Source: Ruegeria atlantica (GTDB lineage: Bacteria > Pseudomonadota > Alphaproteobacteria > Rhodobacterales > Rhodobacteraceae). From it: 64,000 nucleotides of DNA. Under the pieces are notes generated by a model that worked only from the letters and a program-made list of their open reading frames with translations, searched no databases and had not been told where the DNA came from. The position numbers and the translations under genes are program-made. Where the stretch lies: positions 62,001 to 126,000 of the forward strand of contig NZ_CYPU01000018.1 of the NCBI RefSeq assembly GCF_001458195.1. The letters run 5' to 3'. How positions within the stretch are numbered: the stretch's first letter is position 1; the number at the start of each line of letters is the position of its first letter. Below are positions 52,488 to 61,693 of this stretch, one piece after another.

Positions 52488-52913
52488 ATGACAGAATCGA
52501 TTGAAAGCTATGCGCTTGACGAGCAAGTCGGCTATCTTTTGCGGCTGGCCAATCAGCGCCATGCGTCGATTTTCCAGTTACACACACTGGACGGTCTGAC
52601 GCCCACCCAGTTTGCGGCACTGATTCGCATTGCCGATTTGGGCAAGTGCTCTCAAAACCGGTTGGGGCGGCTGGCGGCGATGGATGTTGCGACGATAAAA
52701 GGAGTCGTTGATCGTCTGCGTAAAAAAGGATTTGCGGTTGTCGAACCCGATCCGGGCGACAAGCGACGCACGCTGATTTCGCTATCCCCCGAAGGCGAGA
52801 CCATGGTCGCGCGCATGAAGGATGTTGGTCAGCAGATCACCAACGCAACGCTTAAGCCACTGACAGCCGCCGAACAGCGCAACCTGATTCGGATTTTGCG
52901 CAAAATCTCATGA
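52488..52913 (+). CDS. MarR-family transcriptional regulator
   Basis: A 141-residue winged-helix regulator. The DNA-binding region is LTPTQFAALIRIADLGKCSQNRLGRLAAMDVATIKGVVDRLRKKGFAVVEPDPGDKRRTLISLSPEG (read in parts), with the DKRRTLISLS wing. The ATG at 52488 follows GCAGGTG; a TTG at 52467 is less likely. Its stop overlaps the end of the convergent CoA-transferase remnant. Whatever it once controlled next door has been lost with the rearrangement at the insertion element. Confidence 0.88.
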   Translation: MTESIESYALDEQVGYLLRLANQRHASIFQLHTLDGLTPTQFAALIRIADLGKCSQNRLGRLAAMDVATIKGVVDRLRKKGFAVVEPDPGDKRRTLISLSPEGETMVARMKDVGQQITNATLKPLTAAEQRNLIRILRKIS

Positions 52914-53198
52914 TTTGACGGGCCGTATGGCCGATGCTTTATCCAATTGCAATTCAGAGCGGGAAAACCGGATCGGAGTGCGCGGATCGGGCACGCCGGG
53001 TTGTTCAAGGGTCGCCAACAGATCGGCCTTGGTCCATTCCAGACAGGAATTCGTTAGCAATTCAGTCAATGCGGCGTGATCTTCCACACGGTCCGCGTTG
53101 GACGAGAACCGTGTATCATCGATCAACTCTGACTGGCCCAGTATTTCACAAAGCCTTGCATATTGCCGGTCGTTGCCACAGGCGATGATGATGTGCGC
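52908..53198 (-). pseudogene. CaiB/BaiF-type CoA-transferase, C-terminal remnant
   Basis: About 97 codons of a formyl-CoA/carnitine CoA-transferase tail are readable from the insertion-element border: HIIIACGNDRQYARLCEILG, then RFSSNADRVEDHAALTELL and GVPDPRTPIRFSRSEL. The usual stretch between AALE and the PTPIRFS block is missing, so there is an internal deletion as well. The upstream three quarters of the gene are absent and are not found on the other side of the element. Confidence 0.75.
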
Positions 53199-53265
53199 TG
53201 TCCGTCATCGAATGATTTGGAACATGAGAGTTTGATTGGTTTTGGAGGCTCGCTGTAGTTTCAAT

Positions 53266-54246
53266 TTACGCCGCGTTTTGATGATGCAGCAAGCGGCGTT
53301 TTTGGATTGTCTGGTGTTTGATTTCCTTTCTGCGTCTGAGGATAGTTTCGGCCCGACCGAAGCATACATCGGCGGGTGTCAAATTGCCGATGCTCTCGTG
53401 GTATCGGTTGTGGTTGTAATGATCGATGAAGTCGCCGATGGCCTGTTCGAGCGCTCCGGGCAGATAGTAGTTTTCCAGCAGGATACGGTTCTTCAGGGTC
53501 TGGTGCCATCGTTCGATCTTGCCCTGTGTCTGCGGATGGTTCGGGGCACCGCGAACGTGATCCATGCCCAGATCTTCAAGCCATCTCGCCAGATCACCAG
53601 AGATATAACTGCTTCCATTGTCGCTGAGCAGACGGGGCTTGTGAACAACGGAGGCGCTGTCGCAACCTGATGTTGCCAGGGCGTCTTCCAACGTTTCCAT
53701 GACATCGTCAGCTTTCATCGTGGTGCACAGCCGCCAAGCGACAACATAGCGGCTGTAGTCATCGAGTATGGTTAAAAGATAAAACCAGCCCCAGCCGACG
53801 ACCTTTAGATAGGTGAAGTCAGTCTGCCAAAGCTGGTTTGGCCGAACAGTCTTCTCATGAAATTCGTCCGCCGCTTTAATGGTAATGTACGCTGGGCCAG
53901 TGACCAGATCCTGCGCCTTCAGAAGTCTGTAAACGCTGGCCTCGGAGACAAAGTAGCGCCTGGTGTCGTTGAACCGCACTGCGAGCTCGCGTGGTGATAA
54001 CTCGGGCTCCTCCAGAGCCAACTCCACGATCTGCTTACGCACCTTGTCGGGGATGCGGTTCCAAGCTCTGCCTGGCCGGAAATGGCGATCCTCAAGCCCG
54101 GCCTCGCCGAGAGACAGATACCTGTCGTACCAGCGGTAGAACGTCGTTCTGGGGATACCAAGCTTTTCCAGAGTGCGTTTGATCGGCAGGTGTGTTCCCT
54201 CAACCACCTGGATGATCTCAAGCTTCTCGGATGCAGGGTATCTCAT
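53266..54246 (-). CDS. IS3-family transposase OrfB (DDE integrase)
   Basis: A 326-residue transposase. An HTH region (IPRTTFYRWYDRYLSLG) precedes an rve-type catalytic core with the three acidic residues in LWQTDFTYLK, LLSDNGSSYIS and HPQTQGKIERWHQTLK. The frame is intact, so the element may still be active. The start overlaps the orfA stop by four bases. Confidence 0.92.
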   Translation of the reverse strand: MRYPASEKLEIIQVVEGTHLPIKRTLEKLGIPRTTFYRWYDRYLSLGEAGLEDRHFRPGRAWNRIPDKVRKQIVELALEEPELSPRELAVRFNDTRRYFVSEASVYRLLKAQDLVTGPAYITIKAADEFHEKTVRPNQLWQTDFTYLKVVGWGWFYLLTILDDYSRYVVAWRLCTTMKADDVMETLEDALATSGCDSASVVHKPRLLSDNGSSYISGDLARWLEDLGMDHVRGAPNHPQTQGKIERWHQTLKNRILLENYYLPGALEQAIGDFIDHYNHNRYHESIGNLTPADVCFGRAETILRRRKEIKHQTIQKRRLLHHQNAA

Positions 54247-54608
54247 TCGTCGTCCCCATCCTCGAACATGCCTTTTTTGAGCAGCCTGTTCTCAAGGGTC
54301 AGGTCGGCTACCACCTCTTTCAGCGCCGACGATTCCGCCTTCAGATCCTTCACCTCGGAACTGGTGGCTTGGCGCGCCGTGTCCTCAGCCAATCGCTTCT
54401 TGCCTGCCTCAAGAAACTCTTTCGACCTGCTATAATAAAGGCTCGTAGCTATTCCTTCTCGGTGGCACAGTTCGGCAATGCTGTCTTCACCACGAAGCCC
54501 GTCTAAAACAATGCGGATCTTCTCCTCTGCCGAATGTTGGCGCCGAGTCTTCCTGCGGATGTCTTTGACGACCCTCTCTGCCGACGCTTTCTGTTTCTCG
54601 GATTTCAT
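54243..54608 (-). CDS. IS3-family transposase OrfA
   Basis: A protein of about 121 residues. An HTH motif (EKIRIVLDGLRGEDSIAELCHREGIATSLYY, read in parts) is followed by a leucine-zipper-like coiled coil (SEVKDLKAESSALKEVVADLTLENRLLKKGM). The ATG at 54608 has GGAG six bases before it; the frame opens further upstream. It overlaps orfB by ATGA, which suggests coupling instead of programmed frameshifting. Confidence 0.88.
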   Translation of the reverse strand: MKSEKQKASAERVVKDIRRKTRRQHSAEEKIRIVLDGLRGEDSIAELCHREGIATSLYYSRSKEFLEAGKKRLAEDTARQATSSEVKDLKAESSALKEVVADLTLENRLLKKGMFEDGDDE

Positions 54609-54699
54609 TCTCATCTCCACTCTCTGATGGTTACGATGAGCCTGAAATCCTCCACTTCCCAATCAACCTACTCTGATCCATAGGTGGTGATGACAGACA

Positions 54700-54996
54700 A
54701 ATCTGGTCTATTCGGAAACACGGTACTTGTCTGCCGAGAACCGCGCGCGTGTATTTGATATGGAGCGTGAATTTATGGGCCGCTGTAAAGGCAACCTGGA
54801 CAAAGAGGTCGAGCAGAAAGTGTTCCGCCCCATGAACACAGAGCTGATGGCCAATTATCTGTATTTCCTTTGTAATGTCTGGTCACTCCGGCATTGGAGC
54901 ATCGGAAAGTTTCCGAAAAGCGAGATCTGGACCAGTCTGAAGGCGCTTGTAATGGATGGCGTTTTGGTCAGGGCTGCTCCCTCCAAGAAATCCTGA
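54700..54996 (+). pseudogene. TetR-family regulator, C-terminal remnant
   Basis: From the right border of the insertion element the frame reads TNLVYSETRYLSAENRARVF and continues through ALVMDGVLVRAAPSKKS to a stop at 54994-54996, 98 codons. This is the ligand-domain end of a TetR regulator of the type linked to acyl-CoA or aromatic metabolism. The DNA-binding half is missing and does not occur on the other side of the element, so it has been deleted. Confidence 0.7.
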
Positions 54997-55048
54997 GCGA
55001 ACCATCGACAGCTCTGGGTGGTTGATGCACAAGCGCTTAGGCAATCAA

Positions 55049-55100
55049 GTCGCAAATCGCTGTCGCTTCCGGGCGATTTGGTCGCAAACCAACTTGCGAC
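55049..55100. promoter_or_regulatory. Repeated GTCGCAA half-sites upstream of hyuA
   Basis: GTCGCAA appears at 55049-55055 and 55081-55087, and in inverted orientation (TTGCGAC) at 55094-55100. The last two form a perfect seven-base inverted repeat with a six-base spacer. They lie 160-210 bases before the hyuA start in a gap of about 260 bases without a gene, and may be operator sites for that operon. Confidence 0.45.
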
Positions 55101-55258
55101 ACATCTTGGGCGTGTCAAACTGCGTGCATGACACCGCTTTGTAGTCCTAACCCTCTGGATCGCCGCGCAACCGGTTGTGACCTCGTCGTAAGTTGATGAT
55201 GGCAGGCGCTCTGCGCCCTTTGCCATCTGCCCAGACAACGGACAACTCGGACACTCTC

Positions 55259-57355
55259 ATGACATCTCAAACCTTACGCCTGGCCATTGATATCGGCGGC
55301 ACCTTTACCGATACGGTGCTCGTCTCGGACGATGAGACCATATTGGCTTCGACCAAGACGCTCACGACGCACCAAAATCCTGCAGATGGCGCGATGGAGG
55401 GCGCAAAACGTGTCATGGCGGAATCCGGCCGCTCGTTGAATGAAGTGACAGGTTTCATCCACGGAACGACGCTGGCGACCAATGCATTGATCGAACGGCA
55501 AGGCGCTGTTGTGGCAACTGTTACGACCGAAGGGTTTCGCGACATTCTGGAAATCGCGTATGAGCGGCGGTATGCGCAATATGACATCAACCTGGAAAAG
55601 CCGGACCTGCTGGTACCACGCGAACGGGCGCTGACCATTCGCGAAAGAATGGCTGCCGATGGGAATGTGCTGATCCCGCTGGACGCCAGTTCGATAGACG
55701 CGCTGTTGGCCGAACTGGATGCCACCGGTGCAGAAGCGGTCGCAATCTGTTTGATGCATGCCTACGCCAACCCGTCGCACGAACGCAGGTTGCGCGACAT
55801 TCTCGCGGAAAAACGCCCCAGCCTGACAGTTACAATTTCCTCTGATGTCAGCCCCGAGGCGCGCGAGTTCGACCGGCTTTGTACCACGGTCGCTAATGCC
55901 TACATCCAGCCGCTAATGGAAAGCTATCTGGCGCGCTTTGCCTCACGGTTTCAGGAGGAAGGCGTGGCCTGCCCAATCCTGATGATGACGGCAGGTGGCG
56001 GCATGTGCACCGTTCAAACCGCCTCACGCTTTCCGATCCGGCTAGTCGAAAGCGGCCCCGCGGGCGGAGCAATTTTGGCCGCCCGGATCGCGGCGCGGAC
56101 TGGCATTGACGAGGTTTTATCTTTCGACATGGGCGGGACAACTGCAAAGCTCTGCCTGATTGACAATGCGCGGCCTCAAACCTCGCGCCAATTCGAAATT
56201 GCGCGGGCCGCGCGGTTCATCAAAGGGTCGGGCATGCCGGTACGTATCCCTGTGGTCGAAATGATCGAGATCGGCGCAGGCGGCGGCTCAATCGCCGGGG
56301 TTGACCGTCTGGGACGGTTGACTGTGGGTCCAAAATCAGCCGGATCAGAACCCGGTCCGGCAGCCTTTGGGCGGGGCGGCAGCGAGCCAACCGTGACCGA
56401 CAGCGACATCACCCTGGGCTATATCGTGCCGGACACATTTGCCGAAGGGTTTATCAAGATTGACCCCGCAGCGTCTGAAGCCGCGCTGTGCCAGGTCATA
56501 GGCACGCGTTTAGACACAAACGCCACAGGGGCGGCCGACGGCGTCAGTCGCATCGTCGATGAAAGCATGGCCAGCGCGGGCCGAATGCACGCAGTGGAAT
56601 CAGGCAAGGACCTTGGTTCCCGTGCGATGATCGCCTTTGGCGGTAATGGCCCCCTACACGCAAGCCGTGTGGCCCGATCCGCAGGGGTCCGTCGCGTTGT
56701 GATCCCTCCCAATCCGGGCGTCGGATCCGCAGTCGGGTTTCTATTTGCTCCGGTCAGTTTTGAGATCGTCAGATCAAGTTATTCTCTACTTGAATCGCTG
56801 GATCTGGCGGGACTCAACGCCCTGTTTTCCGACATGATCGACGGGGCAAGCCGTGTGGTTGCCCAAGGCGCAGGTGATGCGCCCACCGAAACGCACCGTA
56901 CGGCCTTCATGCGCTACAACGGTCAGGGCCACGAGATCGAGATTGCCCTGCCTGATCGCGATTTAACTTTCGAAGACATAGAGCCGCTGACTGAAGCGTT
57001 CGAGGCGGAATACCGTAAACAATTCTCGCGTCCCGTGCCGGGAATGCAAATCGAGATCCTGAACTGGGCGGTCCGCGTCGCAACCCCAGATGCGGATGTT
57101 CCAGATTTGCCGGAAACACCAGTTCTGACAACGATCACACCAGCCCAGACCCGCCCCATCACCTGCGATGTAGATGGTCAGACAAAGCAGGCTGGTTTTG
57201 TGTCACGCGGCAGCCTGAACCCGGGCGATCGGGTTTGCGGCCCGGCGCTGATCACGGAATCGCAGACGACGACCTTGGTCTCTGCTGATTTCTCGGCGCA
57301 TGTGGACGCCATTGGAAACCTCATCCTTATCCAAGATCAGAAAGGAGGTGTATGA
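55259..57355 (+). CDS. hyuA: Hydantoinase/oxoprolinase subunit A
   Basis: A 698-residue ATP-dependent amidohydrolase subunit. The N-terminal Hydant_A_N domain begins LAIDIGGTFTDTVL (8-21) with the phosphate loop; the core domain contains GPAGGAILAARIA and SFDMGGTTAKLCLI around 280-320, and GAGGGSIAGVD near 345. The ATG at 55259 gives the family N-terminus; an open frame upstream adds 22 unlikely residues. The class opens five-membered lactams or imides (hydantoins, 5-oxoproline, N-methylhydantoin). It overlaps hyuB by four bases. Confidence 0.92.
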   Translation: MTSQTLRLAIDIGGTFTDTVLVSDDETILASTKTLTTHQNPADGAMEGAKRVMAESGRSLNEVTGFIHGTTLATNALIERQGAVVATVTTEGFRDILEIAYERRYAQYDINLEKPDLLVPRERALTIRERMAADGNVLIPLDASSIDALLAELDATGAEAVAICLMHAYANPSHERRLRDILAEKRPSLTVTISSDVSPEAREFDRLCTTVANAYIQPLMESYLARFASRFQEEGVACPILMMTAGGGMCTVQTASRFPIRLVESGPAGGAILAARIAARTGIDEVLSFDMGGTTAKLCLIDNARPQTSRQFEIARAARFIKGSGMPVRIPVVEMIEIGAGGGSIAGVDRLGRLTVGPKSAGSEPGPAAFGRGGSEPTVTDSDITLGYIVPDTFAEGFIKIDPAASEAALCQVIGTRLDTNATGAADGVSRIVDESMASAGRMHAVESGKDLGSRAMIAFGGNGPLHASRVARSAGVRRVVIPPNPGVGSAVGFLFAPVSFEIVRSSYSLLESLDLAGLNALFSDMIDGASRVVAQGAGDAPTETHRTAFMRYNGQGHEIEIALPDRDLTFEDIEPLTEAFEAEYRKQFSRPVPGMQIEILNWAVRVATPDADVPDLPETPVLTTITPAQTRPITCDVDGQTKQAGFVSRGSLNPGDRVCGPALITESQTTTLVSADFSAHVDAIGNLILIQDQKGGV

Positions 57356-59007
57356 TGACTGCCGATCTTTCCCCCGCTCGCCTGCAAGTCATGTGGAACC
57401 GCCTAATTGCGGTGGTTGAAGAACAAGGTCAGACCCTGATCCGCGCCGCATTCTCACCCATTGTACGCGAATGCGGCGACATTTCTGCCGGGATTTTTGA
57501 CGCCGAGGGTCGGATGCTGGCACAGGCGGTCACCGGAACGCCCGGGCACATCAACACGATGGCCGAAGCCGTAATGCATCTGCGCGGTCATTTCCCTGTT
57601 CAGGACATGAGGCCCGGTGATATCTACATGACCAATGATCCGTGGCTGGCTTCGGGACACCTCAACGACTTTCTGCTGATGATGCCTGCCTTCAAAAACG
57701 GCAAAGTCGTCGGCTTTACTTCATGCACATCCCATCTTGTGGATCTGGGCGGCCTTGGCATGGGCCCGGAAGGGTCGGATATCTATGATGAGGGTCTGCT
57801 GATCCCACCCTGCAAACTGGTCGAGCAAGGCGTCCCGAACGCCTTGCTTCTGGGCATAGTTCGCGCCAACAGTCGCGAGCCTATTGCAAATGAAGGCGAC
57901 ATATATGCACTGATCGCTTGCTGCGAAGCGGGTGTGAACCGTCTGCTCGATATGATGGATGAATTTGGGATCGACGATCTGGATCAACTGGGCAGCTACA
58001 TCATCGACACCTCGCGCCGAGGCACGCTTGAAGCCATCGCTGAAGTGCCCGCAGGCACCTATAGAAACGTTCTGAGGATGGACGGTTATGAAAAAGAACT
58101 GGAACTGCACGCGACCTTGACGGTCAACAAAACGGGCATGCATGTGGATTTCACCGGAACTTCGGGCTGTTCGGGCAAGGGTATCAATGTGCCGCTGAAC
58201 TATGCGACCGCCTATACCGTCTTCGCCCTACGCTGCATCGTCGGATCCGACATCCCCAACAACGCCGGATCACTGGGACCGTTTACAGTGGACGGGCCAA
58301 AAGGCTGCATCCTCAATGCACAACGCCCCGCCCCGGTAGCAATGCGGCACACGCTAGGACAGGTAACACCGGACCTGGTGCTTGGATGCCTGCATCAGGC
58401 GTTGCCGGATCAGGTCCCCGCCGAAGGCGCATCCTGCATGTTTGATCTGCCGATGCGGCACGCACCCGAAGTGGCGCGTGATGGAGGTCGGGAATTCGCG
58501 GTTGAACCTGTACATAATGGCGGCACCGGTGCCCGGCCACACACGGATGGCTTGTCTGCCACAGCCTACCCTTCGGGTGTGTTCGGATCTCAGGTCGAGA
58601 TCACGGAAAGCGTGGCCCCGGTCACAATCTGGAAGCGCGAACTACGCCAGGATTCAGGAGGTGCAGGCAAGTATCGCGGCGGTCTCGGCCAACGGATCGA
58701 GATGACCTCTGCGAACAGTGCACCCTTTCTGGTGTTCCTGTCGGTTGAGCGCCTCAAATTCCCCGCCCTCGGACGCACGGGTGGAAAACCCGGCGCACCC
58801 GGACGCATTCGTTTTCTTAGCGGCGAAAATGATATCCCAGGCAAAGGAGAACTGCGCGTTGAAGCTGACGACTACCTGATCTTTGAAACCCCTGGGGGCG
58901 GTGGTTTCGGCAACCCGGCCGAGCGGGACCCGCAGGCAATCTCCCTAGACCTCAAGCGCGGTCTGATTAGCGCAGAAGGCGCAAAATCCTATGGGGGCAC
59001 ATCATGA
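57352..59007 (+). CDS. hyuB: Hydantoinase/oxoprolinase subunit B
   Basis: A 551-residue partner of HyuA. It opens LQVMWNRLIAVVEEQGQTLIRAAFSPIVRECGD (read in parts), with GHINTMAEAVMHL, DPWLASGHLND and the C-terminal GGAGKYRGGLGQRIEM and ETPGGGGFGNP, all family marks. AGGAGG at 57342-57347 could serve either the ATG at 57352 or the one at 57355; the second has better spacing. Its end overlaps the aminotransferase start by four bases. Confidence 0.93.
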   Translation: MMTADLSPARLQVMWNRLIAVVEEQGQTLIRAAFSPIVRECGDISAGIFDAEGRMLAQAVTGTPGHINTMAEAVMHLRGHFPVQDMRPGDIYMTNDPWLASGHLNDFLLMMPAFKNGKVVGFTSCTSHLVDLGGLGMGPEGSDIYDEGLLIPPCKLVEQGVPNALLLGIVRANSREPIANEGDIYALIACCEAGVNRLLDMMDEFGIDDLDQLGSYIIDTSRRGTLEAIAEVPAGTYRNVLRMDGYEKELELHATLTVNKTGMHVDFTGTSGCSGKGINVPLNYATAYTVFALRCIVGSDIPNNAGSLGPFTVDGPKGCILNAQRPAPVAMRHTLGQVTPDLVLGCLHQALPDQVPAEGASCMFDLPMRHAPEVARDGGREFAVEPVHNGGTGARPHTDGLSATAYPSGVFGSQVEITESVAPVTIWKRELRQDSGGAGKYRGGLGQRIEMTSANSAPFLVFLSVERLKFPALGRTGGKPGAPGRIRFLSGENDIPGKGELRVEADDYLIFETPGGGGFGNPAERDPQAISLDLKRGLISAEGAKSYGGTS

Positions 59008-60071
59008 TCCGCCCGGTTCCCCACATAAGTGCAATGGCGGCCTATGCGCTGGCCGACCTTGGCGGCGAAAACACTATCTCGTTGGCCCAGAACGAAAGCG
59101 CCTTTCCCGCAAGCCCCGCTGCCATCAAGGCGGGTCGTGACGCAATGGCCGATCTGCAATTGTATCCTGATCCGGAATGGTCGGAACTGCGCACAGCAAT
59201 TGCAGATGTGCATGGACTCGATCCGGCACGGGTGCTGTGCGGAGCAGGCTCGATGGAGCTGATCGGCTGTTTGATCCGCGCCTATGCCGGGCGCGGTGAT
59301 CGGGTCCTTGGCACGGATTACGGATATGCGTTTGTCGCCTCAGCAGCCGCTCAGGTTCAGGCCGATTACGTCAAGGCGCGTGAAGTGGATCTGACCGTAT
59401 CCGTCGACGATATTGTCGCCGTGGTGACGCCTGAAACGCGGATCGTCTTTGTCTGCAACCCTGGCAACCCGACCGGCACCCTAATCCACAATTCCGAGAT
59501 CCTTCGTCTGCGCGGGGAACTGCCCGCGGATGTTCTACTCGTCGTCGATCAGGCTTATGCAGAATTTTCCGATCACAAACATGCTCCGGCCAACATCTTC
59601 GCGCTGAGCGATCGAGGGGACACCGTGATCATGCGCACCTTTTCCAAGGCCTATTGCCTGGCGGGAGCGCGTGCAGGATGGGGGTACTTCCCGCCCGAGA
59701 TTGCGGCTGAACTACGCAAATTGCTCAATCCAAACAATATTTCCATTGCTTCACAGGCGGCGGCAACTGAAGCGACCCGCGATCAGGCGCATATGCAAAA
59801 TGTGGTTGCCCGCACGACTGAAATCCGTGAACGATTTGCTGTGGAATGTCGTGCGTTGGGCCTAATCGTTCCTCAAAGCCACACAAGCTTTGTGCTATTG
59901 CGCTTTGCCTCAACGCAGGATGCGCAACGGGCAGACGCGGCGCTGCGGGCGGACAACCTACTAATGCGCGGTATGGGAGGATACGGCTTAACCGATTGCT
60001 TGCGCGCTACAATCTGCGAGACGCCGATCATGGATCGGTGCCTGACCGCCTTGAAGGGAGCACTGAAGTGA
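59004..60071 (+). CDS. Class I/II PLP aminotransferase, HisC-like
   Basis: A 355-residue fold-type I aminotransferase of the histidinol-phosphate aminotransferase group. LAQNESAFPASPAAI is the N-terminal substrate arm, NPGNPTGT (152-159) and VDQAYAEF (181-188) bind the cofactor, and K215 in TFSKAYCLAGARAGW forms the Schiff base. No other his gene is present; the operon with HyuAB and an isomerase points to a catabolic role on the amino acid freed by HyuAB, or on its keto acid. Substrate unknown. GTGA/ATGA overlaps tie it to both neighbours. Confidence 0.88.
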   Translation: MIRPVPHISAMAAYALADLGGENTISLAQNESAFPASPAAIKAGRDAMADLQLYPDPEWSELRTAIADVHGLDPARVLCGAGSMELIGCLIRAYAGRGDRVLGTDYGYAFVASAAAQVQADYVKAREVDLTVSVDDIVAVVTPETRIVFVCNPGNPTGTLIHNSEILRLRGELPADVLLVVDQAYAEFSDHKHAPANIFALSDRGDTVIMRTFSKAYCLAGARAGWGYFPPEIAAELRKLLNPNNISIASQAAATEATRDQAHMQNVVARTTEIRERFAVECRALGLIVPQSHTSFVLLRFASTQDAQRADAALRADNLLMRGMGGYGLTDCLRATICETPIMDRCLTALKGALK

Positions 60072-60805
60072 CCGAAACACGAACCGCAGCCAAAATCGGT
60101 GTTCTTGTACCCTTCACCAACACCAACCTCGAACCGGATATGGAGTTGTTGAGGCCGCCCAACTTCACAGTCCATTTTCAACGCATGGGCGGGTATGACG
60201 TGGATAAAATCCCCGGCTCGGATCAGATGGCGGGGTTGGGCGCGTCAGATATCACTCACGACCTGCGGATGATCTCGGGCATACGCCCCGATGTGGTTTT
60301 GTATGGCTGCACCTCGGCGACGCTGACCCACGGACCGTCCTTTGATGCAGAGCTGGCCCAGCAGATCAAGGCAGGCTCGGGCGCGATTTCGCTGACCGCT
60401 GCAGGGGCGTTGATCGCTGGGATCAAATCTGTCGGCGCAACAAAGGTCGGCTTTTCATCGCCCTATTTGGGCGAGATCAATGCCCAGGCGATGGAATTCA
60501 TGGCCCGCAACGGCATTGAAACCGTCAAATGCGCCGATGTGGGCCGCGAGCTTGGCAACTATGGGCAAGGTGAACTGACCCCGGGCGAGGTGTTCGACCT
60601 GGCGTGCAGGGCTGATCACCAGGACGCGCAGGCAATCGTCCTAAGCTGCACAGACATGCGCTCGGTCGAGGCGATTGAACGAATTGAGGCCGCGCTGAAC
60701 AAACCCGTCGTTGCCTCCAATCAAGCAATGGTCTTCGGACTGCTGAAAGCGCTGAACCAGCCGCGTCACGAAGCGCTGCCTGGGCGTCTGTTCGACAACT
60801 TGTGA
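60068..60805 (+). CDS. Maleate isomerase / arylmalonate decarboxylase family protein (EutA-like)
   Basis: A 245-residue Asp/Glu-racemase superfamily protein. It starts at a GTG that overlaps the aminotransferase stop (GTGA), with IGVLVPFTNTNLEPDM at the N-terminus. Two catalytic cysteines are placed as in maleate cis-trans isomerase: C81 in LYGCTSATLTHG and C194 in VLSCTDMRS. Close relatives include maleate isomerase, EutA of ectoine loci and hydantoin racemase. With hydantoinase genes next door, racemisation or isomerisation of the imide or its product is possible. No ectoine genes are present. Confidence 0.85.
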   Translation: MTETRTAAKIGVLVPFTNTNLEPDMELLRPPNFTVHFQRMGGYDVDKIPGSDQMAGLGASDITHDLRMISGIRPDVVLYGCTSATLTHGPSFDAELAQQIKAGSGAISLTAAGALIAGIKSVGATKVGFSSPYLGEINAQAMEFMARNGIETVKCADVGRELGNYGQGELTPGEVFDLACRADHQDAQAIVLSCTDMRSVEAIERIEAALNKPVVASNQAMVFGLLKALNQPRHEALPGRLFDNL

Positions 60806-60840
60806 TCACGGCATGATGAGCGCGACTTGGGTAAGATCGC

Positions 60841-60961
60841 TCAGAGTTCTTGCTGCCAGAGTTCGGTCGCCCACTGCAGCGTCTTTTGCGCCAGCAGCCT
60901 GCCAGTTTTTCGACATCACGCTTAGCGTAGCCTTTTGTTAAAACGCAGGACCGCAGCAACA
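60841..60961 (-). pseudogene. Possible membrane dipeptidase (M19) C-terminal remnant
   Basis: On the minus strand, just after the ATPase stop, the sequence reads LTKGYAKRDVEKLAG, the block that precedes GGN in peptidase M19 proteins. The GGN is missing and the frame shifts, after which LAQKTLQWATELWQQEL and a stop can be read. Only about 40 codons are left. This identification is tentative. Confidence 0.35.
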
Positions 60962-61693
60962 TCACAACACGCGCGACAGGAACGCCTTGGTGCGCTTTTC
61001 GCGTGGTTGGGAAAATAGCACCTTGGGCGGGCCCTGTTCCAGGATGCGTCCGGCATCAAGGAAACACACTTTGTCTGCCAGCTCACGTGCAAAACCCATT
61101 TCGTGGGTGGCTAGTACCATGGTCATACCCTGCTTTCGCAGGTCCCTCAGCACGTCCAGAACCTCGCCTACCAGCTCGGGATCCAGTGCGCTTGTAATCT
61201 CGTCAAACAGCATGATCTGCGGCTCCATCGCCAGCGCACGGATGATAGCCACTCGCTGCTGCTGGCCGCCCGATAGCTGGTCTGGATAGTGCTCCATCCG
61301 GTCACCCAACCCAAAGCGCGTGAATAGCTGGGTCACCCGCGGACGCAGGTCGTCTCTGCTCAGTCCTCGTACACGACGTGGCGCGAGCATCACGTTTTCT
61401 ACCGCCGTCATGTGGGGAAAGAGGTTATAGCTTTGGAACACAATGCCGATCTGTTGACGCACCGGCTGTGGGTCCAGTCCCGGTTCAGAGATGTCTTTCC
61501 CGTCCAGCCAGATCTCGCCGTCATCGATGGGTTCAAGCAGGTTCATGCAGCGCAAGAGTGTGGATTTGCCAGAACCTGAGGCACCAATCAGGCACACCAT
61601 CTCGCCCTCAGCTACATCCAGGTCAATACCCTTGCATACCTCGTGATAATCGAACCGTTTCCGCACCCCTCGCAAGGATAACTTTGCTGTCAT
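60962..61693 (-). CDS. Polar amino-acid ABC transporter ATP-binding protein (GlnQ-like)
   Basis: A 243-residue ATPase. Walker [11 protein letters not shown]-loop [11 protein letters not shown], signature LSGGQQQR, Walker [21 protein letters not shown] and switch histidine [13 protein letters not shown] define the polar amino-acid uptake class. It overlaps the permease stop by four bases. It ends the minus-strand operon and faces the hyu operon. Confidence 0.94.
   Translation of the reverse strand: MTAKLSLRGVRKRFDYHEVCKGIDLDVAEGEMVCLIGASGSGKSTLLRCMNLLEPIDDGEIWLDGKDISEPGLDPQPVRQQIGIVFQSYNLFPHMTAVENVMLAPRRVRGLSRDDLRPRVTQLFTRFGLGDRMEHYPDQLSGGQQQRVAIIRALAMEPQIMLFDEITSALDPELVGEVLDVLRDLRKQGMTMVLATHEMGFARELADKVCFLDAGRILEQGPPKVLFSQPREKRTKAFLSRVL

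Larger units (their letters stand above)
53199..54699 (-). mobile_element. IS3-family insertion sequence
   Basis: About 1.5 kb. Imperfect terminal inverted repeats start TGTCCGTCATC at 53199 and, read inward on the other strand, TGTCTGTCATC at 54699; inside, TTGATTGG and TGGAGG also match. Two overlapping minus-strand genes encode an HTH protein and a DDE transposase. The flanking bases (GCGC on the left, AATC on the right) do not form a target duplication. Each side abuts a different broken gene, so the element is probably the scar of a deletion between copies. Confidence 0.8.

Noticed and set aside
59004..60071. Histidinol-phosphate aminotransferase for histidine synthesis
   Set aside because: No other his gene is near and both ends overlap catabolic genes, so biosynthesis is unlikely here.
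60068..60805. EutA of an ectoine utilisation locus
   Set aside because: None of the ehu transporter or eut/doe genes is present; neighbours are hydantoinase and aminotransferase genes.
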